A stretch of 64,000 nucleotides of DNA, taken from positions 1,453,990 through 1,517,989 of the forward strand of contig NZ_VWSH01000001.1 in assembly GCF_008629695.1 (NCBI RefSeq), in the 5' to 3' direction. Below are positions 49,973 to 59,446 of this stretch, piece after piece. Source of the DNA: Taibaiella lutea (GTDB lineage: Bacteria; Bacteroidota; Bacteroidia; Chitinophagales; Chitinophagaceae). How positions within the stretch are numbered: the first letter of the stretch is position 1; the number at the start of each line of letters is the position of its first letter. Position numbers and translations under genes: made by a program. A model generated the notes under the pieces. It saw only the letters and a list, made by a program, of their open reading frames with translations. It was not told the DNA's origin and searched no databases.

Positions 49973-51139
49973 TCAATTAATCATTTGTTGCTTTCCTTCC
50001 ATTTCATCTACATATCTGCTCACACTCAGGATAATTCCAATAGCTATGCTGTTGAACCAAATAGAAGACCCACCCATACTAACCAAGGGCAGCGTTAAAC
50101 CTGTAACCGGCATCAGACCCACATTTACTGCCATATTCATCAATGCCTGAAAAACTAATGTAAAGCTTAATCCTATAGACAAAAAAGCGCCGAATGCATA
50201 AGGACATCGCCTGAAAATCATGATACTGCGCCATAGAAAAAGCAGGTATATAAAAATCAATACGCTTGCTCCGATAGTGCCATATTCTTCAATGATAATA
50301 GCAAAAATAAAATCCGAATAAGGATGGGGCAGGAAATCTCTCGCCCAACTTTTGCCCGGTCCTCTTCCTAAAAAACCACCATTTGCAATTGCAATATCCG
50401 CCTGATCTCTCTGGTAATTATGATCTGCCGATTCCTGGCCTGCTACTGTTGTTTCTTTTCCCGCAAAGTTCTCTATACGCTTCTTCCATGTTCCGGCACG
50501 GCCAATGTTAAAAGCCAGGCAAACAGAAAAGAATATACCTCCTGCAAGAATAGCAACACCCGCAAAAACCATAATATGCTTTATGGAAACGCGACCAATA
50601 AAGAATAATACGCAACATGTAAAACCCAATGTCAGCGCCGTAGAAAGATTGGCCGGAGCAATCAAGGCACAAATAATAGCTACAGGTGCTGCTAACGGCA
50701 AGAATCCATTTTTAAATTCTTTTATTACTTTTTGTTTTACGCTCAATTGTCTTGCCAAAAACATGAAGATGGCAAGTCTTGCCAAATCCGATGTCTGGAA
50801 AGTCAGATTAATTAATGGTAAACGAATCCAGCGTGAACCTTCATTCAACTTAGTTCCAAAAAATAAGGTATAAACAAGTAAAGGAATACATATCAAAAAT
50901 AACACCACAGAGAATCTTGCAAACTTTGTATAGTTAATACGATGTACTACAAAAATGATACCCAAACCTGCTGCCAATACACCCAATTGCTTTACCAGAT
51001 AAAATCCGGAACTCTTATCCATGCGCCAAGCCAAAGAACCTGTGGCAGAATAAACTGCAAGCAAGCTCAACAGTGATAGTATCAATACTATCGACCATAT
51101 TACTTTGTCGCCTTTAATTCTTTGTAATACTTGTTGCAT
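49973..51139 (-). CDS. ftsW: Lipid II polymerase FtsW (SEDS family)
   Basis: 388 residues, ten helices. SEDS glycosyltransferase that works with FtsI. Features: FIGRVSIKHIMVFAG, the loop RIENFAGKETTVAGQESADH, YQRDQADIAIANGGFLGRGPGKS (SEDS signature with catalytic Asp region HPYSDFIFAIIIEEYG) and PVTGLTLPLVSMGGSS. A 109-bp gap with an ATCTAA word tract separates it from murD. Confidence 0.95.
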   Translation of the reverse strand: MQQVLQRIKGDKVIWSIVLILSLLSLLAVYSATGSLAWRMDKSSGFYLVKQLGVLAAGLGIIFVVHRINYTKFARFSVVLFLICIPLLVYTLFFGTKLNEGSRWIRLPLINLTFQTSDLARLAIFMFLARQLSVKQKVIKEFKNGFLPLAAPVAIICALIAPANLSTALTLGFTCCVLFFIGRVSIKHIMVFAGVAILAGGIFFSVCLAFNIGRAGTWKKRIENFAGKETTVAGQESADHNYQRDQADIAIANGGFLGRGPGKSWARDFLPHPYSDFIFAIIIEEYGTIGASVLIFIYLLFLWRSIMIFRRCPYAFGAFLSIGLSFTLVFQALMNMAVNVGLMPVTGLTLPLVSMGGSSIWFNSIAIGIILSVSRYVDEMEGKQQMIN

Positions 51140-51248
51140 TTCTTTTAAATCTTTAGAGTTTAGATTTCAGATGTTAGATAACTTGGTTTCCTAATAATAG
51201 TTCGAACTAATTTCATGTTATCTTTTGTCTGACATCTCATACCTACAT
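51140..51248 (-). repeat. ATCTAA-type word tract in the murD-ftsW gap
   Basis: On the minus strand TATCTAACATCTGAAATCTA then AACTCTAAAG lies 12 bp before the ftsW ATG (51151-51180), and GAGATGTCAGACAAAAGATA at 51220-51240 is a weaker echo after murD. It interrupts an otherwise compact dcw operon. Confidence 0.6.
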
Positions 51249-52607
51249 TTATAGTTCTCTTACTGCTTGTTTAAACTGTACACCTCTGTCTTCATAGTTC
51301 TTAAACAAATCGAAACTTGCGCAACCCGGAGATAAAAGAACGACATCACCTTTTTCAGCTAAAGCATAAGCCGCTTTTACTGCATCATCCGCACTTGCCG
51401 TGTCTACAATGTTTTTAATCACGCTGTCAAAAGCCTTATGAATAGGGGTATTATCAACGCCCATACAAACAATGGCTCTCACTTTTTCCTGAACCAAATC
51501 CATTATTTCATTATAATCATTGCCTTTGTCCTGTCCTCCTAAAATCAATACTACTGGTTGTTTCATACTTTCCAACGCAAACCATACAGAATTCAGATTC
51601 GTCCCTTTACTATCGTTGATAAAATCTACACCACGAACAGTCGCAACAAATTCAAGTCTGTGTTCCAACCCTTCAAAAGAAGAAAAGCTTTCTCTTATTT
51701 TTTCTTTACGAATACCCGCAACCCTTGCTGAAATCCCCGCTGCCATTGAATTATATTGATTATGCCTTCCTTTTAAAGCCAAATCGTGAATAGAAATATT
51801 TATGTCTTCACCTTGATACTTAAGATGTAATTCGTCATCTTTCATAAATGCTCCTTCGTCCTGGGTTAGATTTTGATCGCTCATCGTAATTGGGATTAGT
51901 TTCGATTTTATTGGGTTATGCTCTAAATAATTCTTAATCTCAGGATCATCAATATTCAATACCAGTATATCTTCTTCGTTTTGGTTCCTGGTTATCCTAA
52001 ACTTCGATGCTATGTAATTTTCAAATTTGTAATCGTATCTGTCTAAATGGTCCGGTGTAATATTCAACAGTACTGCTATTTCCGGCTTAAATTCTTTTAT
52101 ATCATCTAACTGGAAACTACTAATCTCCATTACATACCATTCAGTAGGATTAAGCGCAACTTGCTTCGCAAAACTTACACCTATATTACCCACCATCGAA
52201 ACATTCAAGTCTGCATTCTTCAGTAAATAATACAATAAACTTGTCGTGGTACTTTTACCGTTACTTCCTGTTATTGCAATGATTTTACTTGTTCCTTTAT
52301 ACCAGTATCCAAATTCAATTTCACTTATAATTTGCTTTCCCGCGTCCCTCAAAGCTTTTACCAACGGGGCTTTATCGGGAATACCGGGACTTTTGATTAT
52401 TAAATCGGCTTGCATAACCCTCACCTCATCATGCCTACCCTCTTCAAATTCAATACCGTTTTCCGTAAGCTCCTTTTTATAATTGTCCTTTATTTGTCCC
52501 TTATCAGAAACAAAAACATTCAATCCTTTTTGCTTTGCCAGAATAGCTGCTCCATTGCCACTTTCGCCTGCACCCAAAACAATAATATTCTTATAATTAT
52601 GCTCCAT
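51249..52607 (-). CDS. murD: UDP-N-acetylmuramoylalanine--D-glutamate ligase
   Basis: 452 residues. Adds D-Glu to UDP-MurNAc-Ala. Opens IIVLGAGESGNGAAILAK; ATP loop AITGSNGKSTTTSLLYYL; NITPDHLDRYDYKFENY; LEGLEHRLEFV and VDFINDSKGTNLNSVWFAL; and a GGQDKGNDYNEI end. Complete. Confidence 0.97.
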   Translation of the reverse strand: MEHNYKNIIVLGAGESGNGAAILAKQKGLNVFVSDKGQIKDNYKKELTENGIEFEEGRHDEVRVMQADLIIKSPGIPDKAPLVKALRDAGKQIISEIEFGYWYKGTSKIIAITGSNGKSTTTSLLYYLLKNADLNVSMVGNIGVSFAKQVALNPTEWYVMEISSFQLDDIKEFKPEIAVLLNITPDHLDRYDYKFENYIASKFRITRNQNEEDILVLNIDDPEIKNYLEHNPIKSKLIPITMSDQNLTQDEGAFMKDDELHLKYQGEDINISIHDLALKGRHNQYNSMAAGISARVAGIRKEKIRESFSSFEGLEHRLEFVATVRGVDFINDSKGTNLNSVWFALESMKQPVVLILGGQDKGNDYNEIMDLVQEKVRAIVCMGVDNTPIHKAFDSVIKNIVDTASADDAVKAAYALAEKGDVVLLSPGCASFDLFKNYEDRGVQFKQAVREL

Positions 52608-52618
52608 TTCTTATCTCT

Positions 52619-53890
52619 CTATTGCATTTTCAATGAAACAATACTCAATACCACCAATATGATTCCTATAATCCAAAAGCGTGTAACAATCTTGCTTTCA
52701 TGATATCCTAACTTTTGATAATGATGATGCAAAGGCGACATCTTCAGTATTCTTCTTCCTTCGCCATACTTACGTTTAGTGTACTTGAAATAACTAACCT
52801 GAAGCATGACGGATAGATTTTCAACAAGAAAAACACCGCAAATAATAGGTATCAACAATTCCTTACGCACAATAATAGCTAATGAAGCAATGATGCCTCC
52901 CAATGCAAGACTGCCTGTGTCTCCCATAAAAACCTGTGCCGGATAAGAATTATACCATAAAAAACCGATACAGGCTCCTACAAATGCACCTACAAAAATG
53001 GATAATTCACCAAGATTGGGAATATGCATAATGTTGAGGTAGCTCGCAAAAATATAGTTGCCCGACAGATAAGCGAAAACTCCGAAAGCCAGGCCTGCTA
53101 TAGCTGAAGTACCCGTTGCCAAGCCATCAATGCCATCTGTTATATTTGCTCCGTTTGAAACAGCAGTAATAATAACGATTACAAAAAGAATATAAATTGT
53201 CGGTGTCAGCCACCCCATTGCTTTTGTACCGAATATAGATGCAATCTTTGCATAACTCAATTCATGATTCTTGGAAAAAGGAACGGTTGTTACAGCTGTC
53301 TGAACCTGCACATAGTTATGAATAACACCTTTTTCATCTGCACGGCTATAAGGTGTTCCTGCCATTTTTTCCGTTGAATTATACAGAATAGGCTGCCCTT
53401 CCCTGATTTCTCTGGTAGTTACTACATGAGAATTATAATACATCGTAAAACCAATGATCGCTCCTAACCCAACCTGACCTAAAATCTTAAACCTGCCTGC
53501 AAGACCTTCTTTATTCTTCTTAAAAACTTTAATATAATCGTCTAAGAATCCAATCAAACCAAGCCATACCGTAGATAGTATCATCATAACGATATATACA
53601 TTCTCAATACGTGCAAATAACAATGTAGGAATCAGAATACCTGCGATAATAATAATGCCACCCATTGTTGGTGTTCCGCGTTTTGTTTCTTCGCCTTGTA
53701 AGCCAAGATCGCGGATTGTTTCACCGATTTGTTTCTTTTGAAGATAGCGAATCAGCCTTTTGCCAAATACCAATGTGATAATTAAAGACAACACCACAGC
53801 CATACCTGCACGGAAAGTGATGTATTGGAACAATCCTGCACCGGATAGTCCGAATTCATCTCTCAGATATTTGAATAAATAGTATAGCAT
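52619..53890 (-). CDS. mraY: Phospho-MurNAc-pentapeptide transferase MraY
   Basis: 423 residues, longer than E. coli MraY (360) owing to a loop insertion (about 150-215) between helices that carries [19 protein letters not shown], typical of Bacteroidota. Catalytic parts: [63 protein letters not shown]. It forms lipid I on undecaprenyl phosphate at the inner membrane. Confidence 0.95.
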   Translation of the reverse strand: MLYYLFKYLRDEFGLSGAGLFQYITFRAGMAVVLSLIITLVFGKRLIRYLQKKQIGETIRDLGLQGEETKRGTPTMGGIIIIAGILIPTLLFARIENVYIVMMILSTVWLGLIGFLDDYIKVFKKNKEGLAGRFKILGQVGLGAIIGFTMYYNSHVVTTREIREGQPILYNSTEKMAGTPYSRADEKGVIHNYVQVQTAVTTVPFSKNHELSYAKIASIFGTKAMGWLTPTIYILFVIVIITAVSNGANITDGIDGLATGTSAIAGLAFGVFAYLSGNYIFASYLNIMHIPNLGELSIFVGAFVGACIGFLWYNSYPAQVFMGDTGSLALGGIIASLAIIVRKELLIPIICGVFLVENLSVMLQVSYFKYTKRKYGEGRRILKMSPLHHHYQKLGYHESKIVTRFWIIGIILVVLSIVSLKMQ

Positions 53891-53918
53891 GAACTGCGTT
53901 TTAAAATTTTATCTTCAG

Positions 53919-55382
53919 TTATTTTTCTAATAATGCGAATGTTTCGAGTAAAACTTCTTTATCATCAAAGTGATGTTTCACTCCTTTTATTTCCTGATAA
54001 GTTTCATGTCCTTTACCGGCAACCAATATCACATCATCTTCCTGAGCCAATGAACAAGCGGTCTTTATTGCCTCTCTTCTATCTGAAATCCTTATCACTT
54101 TTCTTTTATGGGCAAATGATAAGCCGCTTTCCATTTCATTCAATATAACTTCAGGATCTTCGCTTCTCGGATTGTCTGAAGTAAGAATGACCTTGTTGCT
54201 ATGTTCACAAGCCACTTCAGCCATTATCGGACGTTTGGTTTTATCCCTGTCTCCACCGCAACCTACAACTGTTATAATCTGTCTTTCACCACCAAATTGT
54301 TTGATTGTTGCAAGCACGTTCAACAAAGCATCGGGCGTATGAGCATAATCGATTATGCCAAGCACTCTTTCATTAGGTGAACGATAGGTATCAAATCTTC
54401 CGGCAGCGCCACGCATATCACTTAGTTTCGCCAAGACATCCATACTGTCTTCTCCCAACATAGTGGCAGCGCCATATACAGCCAATAAATTGTAGGCGTT
54501 GAACAATCCACTCAACCTGAAATGAACATCCACTTTATTAATATTCATCTGCAATCCATCCAAATCATTCTCCAGCACTTTTCCTTTATAATCTGCAGGA
54601 ACCCTTAATGAATAAGTCTTACGTACCGCTGCGGTGTTTTGCAGCATTACTAATCCACGTTTGTCATCCACATTTGTAATAGCAAAAGCATGTTTATGCA
54701 AGCCATCAAAAAACATTTTCTTTACGCGTATATATTCGTCAAACGTTGCATGGTAATCCAGATGATCGTGGGTAATATTTGTAAAAATGCCGCCGTCAAA
54801 ATCAATACCACCGATACGATGCTGATGAATGGCATGTGAACTTACTTCCATGAAAACATGTGAACAACCGGCATCTGCCATCTGTCTGAACAAACTTTGA
54901 ATACTAATTGCATCGGGTGTTGTATGTGTACTTGCTACAATTGTATCACCGATGTGATTTTGCACTGTTGATATCAGGCCGCAAACATGTCCTAATTGCT
55001 GAAAAAGCTTATAGAGTAATGTTGCGACAGTTGTTTTACCATTCGTTCCTGTAACACCTACCACTTTCATATCTTCTGAAGGATAATCAAAGTAAGCAGC
55101 GGCTAAAGGGCCTATCGTTGCAGCAACATTTTCGACTTTGACATAGGTCACATCTGCCTTTTGCTCCTGCGGTAAAACTTCACAGATAATAACTTTAACA
55201 CCGGCTTCTATAACTTGCGGAATAAAAGTATGGCCATCTGTTTGTGTACCTTTCTGAGCAAAAAATAAAAATCCGTTTGCGGCTTTACGGGAATCAATTA
55301 TGAGCCCATGAACCTCCATATCATTGTTTCCAATGATTTGCAAAGTCTTAATGTTACCCAATAATTCCTGTAGCGCTTTCAT
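53919..55382 (-). CDS. murE: UDP-MurNAc-tripeptide synthetase (meso-diaminopimelate type)
   Basis: 487 residues. ATP loop VVGVTGTNGKTTVATLLYK; KVILTSDNPRSEDP carries the DNPR motif that marks meso-DAP selectivity (Lys types have other residues); MEVSSHAIHQHRI and YAHTPDALLNVLATI are also present. It adds meso-DAP to UDP-MurNAc-Ala-Glu. murF, normally next, is missing here. Confidence 0.96.
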   Translation of the reverse strand: MKALQELLGNIKTLQIIGNNDMEVHGLIIDSRKAANGFLFFAQKGTQTDGHTFIPQVIEAGVKVIICEVLPQEQKADVTYVKVENVAATIGPLAAAYFDYPSEDMKVVGVTGTNGKTTVATLLYKLFQQLGHVCGLISTVQNHIGDTIVASTHTTPDAISIQSLFRQMADAGCSHVFMEVSSHAIHQHRIGGIDFDGGIFTNITHDHLDYHATFDEYIRVKKMFFDGLHKHAFAITNVDDKRGLVMLQNTAAVRKTYSLRVPADYKGKVLENDLDGLQMNINKVDVHFRLSGLFNAYNLLAVYGAATMLGEDSMDVLAKLSDMRGAAGRFDTYRSPNERVLGIIDYAHTPDALLNVLATIKQFGGERQIITVVGCGGDRDKTKRPIMAEVACEHSNKVILTSDNPRSEDPEVILNEMESGLSFAHKRKVIRISDRREAIKTACSLAQEDDVILVAGKGHETYQEIKGVKHHFDDKEVLLETFALLEK

Positions 55383-55397
55383 AATTTACTATATGCT

Positions 55398-57485
55398 CTA
55401 ACCTAATTGCAAATGAATATTTTGTCCTTTTATAATTCTGTTCCCTGCGGGCACAGACTGATTCAAAACCTTACCCATGCCGCTTACCGTTACTTTCAAA
55501 CCTGCAGCTTCCAATACCAGCAGCGCATCCCGCAATCCCATTCCATTTACATCAGGCACCGTACTTCTGATATCATTTTGTTTTCGAACAGTATATCTGT
55601 TGGAACTATCACGTGCATAAGTAGTTATTCCTGCCAAATCTATATTGGTAGGCTTTGCGAAGCCTAATACCTGCATCACTTCGCTCAAGCTTGCTCCTGT
55701 CCCCTTCTTTGCAACAATGCTTTTTTCTTTCACCAACGAATCAGCAGGAGTATTCCACCCACCGATATGCGTAGCATATAATTTATCAGCGATGGCTTTA
55801 AACACCGGAGCGCCTACAACCGCGCCGTAATAAGCGCCATGCGGTGTTGACCTTACAACAACTGCAATAGTATATCTTGGCTTATCAAAAGGAAAGTAGC
55901 CTACGAATGAACCTTGCCTTACACCATCTGAATATCTGATACCTTTGTCTGCAACCTGTGCTGTGCCTGTCTTTCCTGCTGCATCATAATAAGGAGACTG
56001 GATTGCTTTAGCCGTTCCTTCCAAAACCACAGCATGCATAGCTTCCTGCATTTGCCTGATTGTTTCGGGCTTACCCAGTTGCTCAATTAATACTTTTGGC
56101 TCGAATTGCTGAACAGGCAATCCATATTCCTGTATAGAACTTACCAGATAAGGCTTCATCATTTTACCACCATTTGCAATGGCATTATACACCATCAAAG
56201 TATGCATGGGTGTAATCTTGCTTTCATAACCGTAGCCAATCCATGGCAGAGATGTAACGGTGTTCCAGCTTTTACTTGCAGTGGTTTTAATCAAAGGATT
56301 TTGCTCTCCTGTCAAATCAATCCCTGTCCGTTTATTCAATCCCAATTTCTGAAGATGACGAATATATTTCATCGGATTATCGTGGTAATGCTGGTTCACC
56401 ATTTTCGCAAAAGCAACGTTTGAAGACAACGCAAAAGCCTTCTTTACAGTCATCATACCTAATCCCTGATGGTCGTCCACCACTGTTTGCGTTCCCACTT
56501 TCCATCTTCCGTTTCCTGCATCTACGGTTGAATTTATATTCACATAACCATCTTCCAATAAAGAATACAGTGACATCAATTTAAATGTGGAGCCCGGCTC
56601 GGTTGGAATCAATGCATAATTATAATCTTCCCAATAACTGCCGTCAGGCTGCCTTCCAAGATTTGCCATTGCTCTTATTTTACCGGTCTGCACTTCCATC
56701 ACTATTGCGGTACCATATTGACAATTATATTTTTCCAGCACATCTTTCAATGAATGTTCTGCCACATCCTGAATGTTGATGTCGATTGTCGTAACAATAT
56801 CCTGCCCGTTAACCGGATCCACTTCAGAGCCTTCAATCGGCATCCAGGTTGCACCGGTCGTTTTCCTTATAATCCTGGTTCCTTCCTTACCACTTAAAAT
56901 AGAATCGTATTTATGCTCCAGACCCACATTGGCTGCATTCTCACGCCAAAGTCCGATTGTACGATACGCAAGCATTCCGTAAGGATTCACTCTTTTTGAA
57001 TGTGGCTCTACAATAAAGCCCCCTTTATTTTTACCTTTATTCAGAATAGGGAAATTTCTCACTTCCTGATATTGATAATAAAGAACATTCCTTTTAATCA
57101 GCCAATAACGATCTTTACTGTTAAATGCCAATCTCAACTGACGTTTATAATCATCAGAAGAACCATCTTTAAAAAGTGAAGACATGCATTTTGACAATGT
57201 ATCAAGATAAACATGGAACGTATCCTTATTCATTGCGCCAAAATCAATCCTCAAATCGAATTGTGGAATAGTAGATGACAGCAATGTTCCGTCTTCGCTA
57301 TAAATATTACCACGTTCAGGAAACAAGGTTTCTTTTTTCGTGTGCGCCCTGTCTGCTTTTGCCCTTAATGCTTCTCCTTCACCCAACTGAATAGACAAGG
57401 CCTTGGCGATGATTGCTACCGCCAGTATTACTATTCCGGTAAAGGAAATGTAAACTCTAAACCGTATGTCCTTTTTTACATCCAT
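55398..57485 (-). CDS. ftsI: Septal transpeptidase FtsI (PBP3) with C-terminal PASTA domain
   Basis: 695 residues. Short cytoplasmic part, one helix (residues about 12-31), PBP dimer domain, transpeptidase with S299-x-x-K302 (PGSTFKLMS), S354-S-N356 (LSSNVAFAKM) and K505TG (AAGKTGTAQ). C-terminal PASTA domain begins VPDVNGMGLRDALLVLEA and ends NIHLQLG. Cross-links septal peptidoglycan with FtsW. Three bp after ftsL. Confidence 0.96.
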   Translation of the reverse strand: MDVKKDIRFRVYISFTGIVILAVAIIAKALSIQLGEGEALRAKADRAHTKKETLFPERGNIYSEDGTLLSSTIPQFDLRIDFGAMNKDTFHVYLDTLSKCMSSLFKDGSSDDYKRQLRLAFNSKDRYWLIKRNVLYYQYQEVRNFPILNKGKNKGGFIVEPHSKRVNPYGMLAYRTIGLWRENAANVGLEHKYDSILSGKEGTRIIRKTTGATWMPIEGSEVDPVNGQDIVTTIDINIQDVAEHSLKDVLEKYNCQYGTAIVMEVQTGKIRAMANLGRQPDGSYWEDYNYALIPTEPGSTFKLMSLYSLLEDGYVNINSTVDAGNGRWKVGTQTVVDDHQGLGMMTVKKAFALSSNVAFAKMVNQHYHDNPMKYIRHLQKLGLNKRTGIDLTGEQNPLIKTTASKSWNTVTSLPWIGYGYESKITPMHTLMVYNAIANGGKMMKPYLVSSIQEYGLPVQQFEPKVLIEQLGKPETIRQMQEAMHAVVLEGTAKAIQSPYYDAAGKTGTAQVADKGIRYSDGVRQGSFVGYFPFDKPRYTIAVVVRSTPHGAYYGAVVGAPVFKAIADKLYATHIGGWNTPADSLVKEKSIVAKKGTGASLSEVMQVLGFAKPTNIDLAGITTYARDSSNRYTVRKQNDIRSTVPDVNGMGLRDALLVLEAAGLKVTVSGMGKVLNQSVPAGNRIIKGQNIHLQLG

Positions 57486-57488
57486 TTA

Positions 57489-57923
57489 TTAATTTTCTTT
57501 CGCAGCGGGTATTTTTACTTTCACTTCAAATGCAGGCCTGTCCAATGGTTTTAGGCCTAATGCGGCAGACCTGTTTATCATTTGCGTTTCTGAAGTCTGA
57601 TACATCAGCCTTGACTGAATATCCATATACTTCCAACGTAATTCTTTCAGCTCTTTCGACTTATCATTAATACTTCTGGTCAATGATATAGCACGATTAT
57701 TATTGGTAATATAAAGGATGCACAACACTGTCAGAAACATCAGATAAGGCATATTTTTTACAATGCCTTTGTATGAAATGCGATCTAAAACTTCTCTCCA
57801 GGAACCTTTAACAGGTACAGGTACTACAATGTTTTCTTTCTTTTCCTTGTTTACAACAGGTTCAATCTCAGGAGCAACAGCCTCAACAACAGGTTCATCC
57901 TGTGTTTCAACCATTTCTTCCAT
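57489..57923 (-). CDS. ftsL: FtsL-like divisome protein
   Basis: 144 residues from ATG 57923 (MEEMVETQDEPVVEA). A TTG at 57995 would give a longer product whose N-terminus is read from the rsmH 3' tract, so it is less likely. Acidic N-terminus, basic stretch, membrane helix (KNMPYLMFLTVLCILYITNN) and a short coiled coil (SINDKSKELKELRWKYMDIQ). Same place as FtsL between rsmH and ftsI in dcw; low sequence conservation makes the assignment positional. Confidence 0.8.
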   Translation of the reverse strand: MEEMVETQDEPVVEAVAPEIEPVVNKEKKENIVVPVPVKGSWREVLDRISYKGIVKNMPYLMFLTVLCILYITNNNRAISLTRSINDKSKELKELRWKYMDIQSRLMYQTSETQMINRSAALGLKPLDRPAFEVKVKIPAAKEN

Positions 57924-57957
57924 TTTATTTAGTCTGTTGCCGCTCACTTCTGTATGT

Positions 57958-57990
57958 TTAATTTTTTGATTTTTGATTTTGAATTTTTTC
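57958..57990 (-). repeat. AAAATCAAAAATCAAAAA word tract encoding the rsmH C-terminus
   Basis: Minus strand TTCAAAATCAAAAATCAAAA plus AATTAAA makes the last residues of RsmH (IQNQKSKN) and its stop; the same sequence read from TTG 57995 gives the low-complexity KFKIKNQKIK start of an alternative FtsL. Confidence 0.55.
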
Positions 57991-58887
57991 TGCAATTCTC
58001 AATCTTGCGCTTCTGGACCTGTTGTTTACTTTCAATTCCTCTTCTGATGGTGACTGGTCTTTTAAAGCTTTCAGAGGATTTTCAAAAAGATTTCTTCCGA
58101 AAGGATCTGTATTGACTTCTTTTTCAAAATTTCCGTTCTTCATGAATTGCTTCACCATTCTGTCTTCCAATGAATGAAAAGTAATAACAGCAAGCCTTCC
58201 GCCGGGTTTCAGGCATCTGGGTGTTTGTTCCAGAAAATCCTGCAAAACACCCAATTCATTATTTACTTCAATTCTTATAGCCTGAAAGACTTGTGCCAGA
58301 TAACGATTCGGATTCCCTTTTATACAATCTGCAATCAAATGTTTAAAGCTGTCAATCGTCTGAACTGTCATTTTTTTTCTTCCTTCCACAATCGTCTTTG
58401 CCAGTGTCTTTGCATTCCTCACTTCACCATATACCTCAAACAGCTTATGTAATTTTTCCTCCGGATAATCGCGTATTAAATCTGCCGCTGTAAAATCAAT
58501 CCTGTCATCCATCCTCATATCCAGTGGCGCATCGAACCGAATGGAAAAACCGCGCTCCGCCGTATCAAACTGAAAAGAACTTACACCTAAATCAACCAAT
58601 ATCCCATCAACCTGCGGCACTTTATGCAACTGAAGGAAACGGCGCAGGTACCTGAAATTCTCTTTTATCAACGTTATCCTTTTATCTTCGGGTAAATTTT
58701 TCCAGGCATCTTTATCATGGTCAAAAACAAACAACCGTCCGTGTTTCCCCAATCTTTTTAAAATCTCCTTGCTATGTCCGCCTCCACCAAATGTTCCGTC
58801 AACATAAATCCCATGCTCCTTTATATTCAAGGCATCCACCGCTTCGTGTAACATTACGGAGGTATGATAAAAAGGTTGTTCGCTCAT
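57958..58887 (-). CDS. rsmH: 16S rRNA (cytosine-1402-N4)-methyltransferase
   Basis: 309 residues. SAM-binding GTFGGGGHSKEILKRLGKH; LVDLGVSSFQFDTAERGFS; DAPLDMRMDDR; FQAIRIEVNNELGVL; VITFHSLEDRMVKQFM. Methylates 16S C1402. The last eight residues are coded by an A/T word tract. Second gene of dcw after mraZ. Confidence 0.96.
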   Translation of the reverse strand: MSEQPFYHTSVMLHEAVDALNIKEHGIYVDGTFGGGGHSKEILKRLGKHGRLFVFDHDKDAWKNLPEDKRITLIKENFRYLRRFLQLHKVPQVDGILVDLGVSSFQFDTAERGFSIRFDAPLDMRMDDRIDFTAADLIRDYPEEKLHKLFEVYGEVRNAKTLAKTIVEGRKKMTVQTIDSFKHLIADCIKGNPNRYLAQVFQAIRIEVNNELGVLQDFLEQTPRCLKPGGRLAVITFHSLEDRMVKQFMKNGNFEKEVNTDPFGRNLFENPLKALKDQSPSEEELKVNNRSRSARLRIAEKIQNQKSKN

Positions 58888-58933
58888 GCTTGGAAAATAT
58901 ATTACCGTTGTCCCGGCTTATGAATTGAATTTA

Positions 58934-59389
58934 CTACTTGAAGGGATTGTCTCCGAAAATGCCATTTGCCAGGTCTTCGATATTAGCGCTCGTTTGTGCA
59001 ATGTGATTGTAATAAGTATCTTTATCCCAAATTTCGACCTTGTCGCCCATTGCACTAAATACCAAATCTTTGTCAAGTCCGGCATGTACCTGTAAAGGTT
59101 TCGGAACTAACATTCTGCCTGCCGAATCCAATTGCACTTCTGTTGCTCCGCCACGCATTACCCTTACAAAATTTGCAACATTGGGATTAAAATCATTCAG
59201 CGACGAAAGTTTCGCATCAAATATTTCCCAGGCAGCTTTGGTATACAAGCTTAACATTTTACCCATTCCACGACTGATAACGAAGGCATTATCTTCCCCT
59301 TCCGCCAATTGCTTGCGGAATCCGGAAGGGACAAGAAAGCGATTTTTCGAGTCCAGGGATACTTCGTATTCTCCTAAAAAGCCTGCCAT
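58934..59389 (-). CDS. mraZ: Transcriptional regulator MraZ
   Basis: 151 residues from ATG 59389 (MAGFLGEYEVSLDSKNRFL); the longer frame to 59473 runs through the operator and is rejected. Two SpoVT/AbrB-like repeats: LDSKNRFLVPSGFRKQL and LDSAGRMLVPKPLQVHAGL. MraZ binds repeats in front of its own gene and tunes the dcw operon. It starts the cluster and a four-unit 10-bp array sits directly upstream. Confidence 0.95.
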   Translation of the reverse strand: MAGFLGEYEVSLDSKNRFLVPSGFRKQLAEGEDNAFVISRGMGKMLSLYTKAAWEIFDAKLSSLNDFNPNVANFVRVMRGGATEVQLDSAGRMLVPKPLQVHAGLDKDLVFSAMGDKVEIWDKDTYYNHIAQTSANIEDLANGIFGDNPFK

Positions 59390-59406
59390 TACAGCGTTAG
59401 ATATAA

Positions 59407-59446
59407 ATTTGACACAAAATAACACAATTTCCCACAATTTACCACC
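59407..59446 (-). promoter_or_regulatory. Candidate MraZ operator: 10-bp periodic TTGTG array
   Basis: Read on the minus strand, four consecutive 10-bp units: TATGGGTGGT-like, AAATTGTGGG, AAATTGTGTT, ATTTTGTGTC, i.e. TTGTG every 10 bp for three units and a weaker fourth. The units lie 18 to 57 bp before ATG 59389. MraZ proteins elsewhere bind tandem TGGGN/GTG-type repeats with similar periodicity. TTATTTTG (59422-59415) inside it may be the -7. Confidence 0.65.

Noticed and set aside
57924-57995. FtsL beginning at TTG 57995
   Set aside because: Its N-terminus is a by-product of the rsmH 3' word tract; ATG 57923 avoids overlap. Not ruled out completely.
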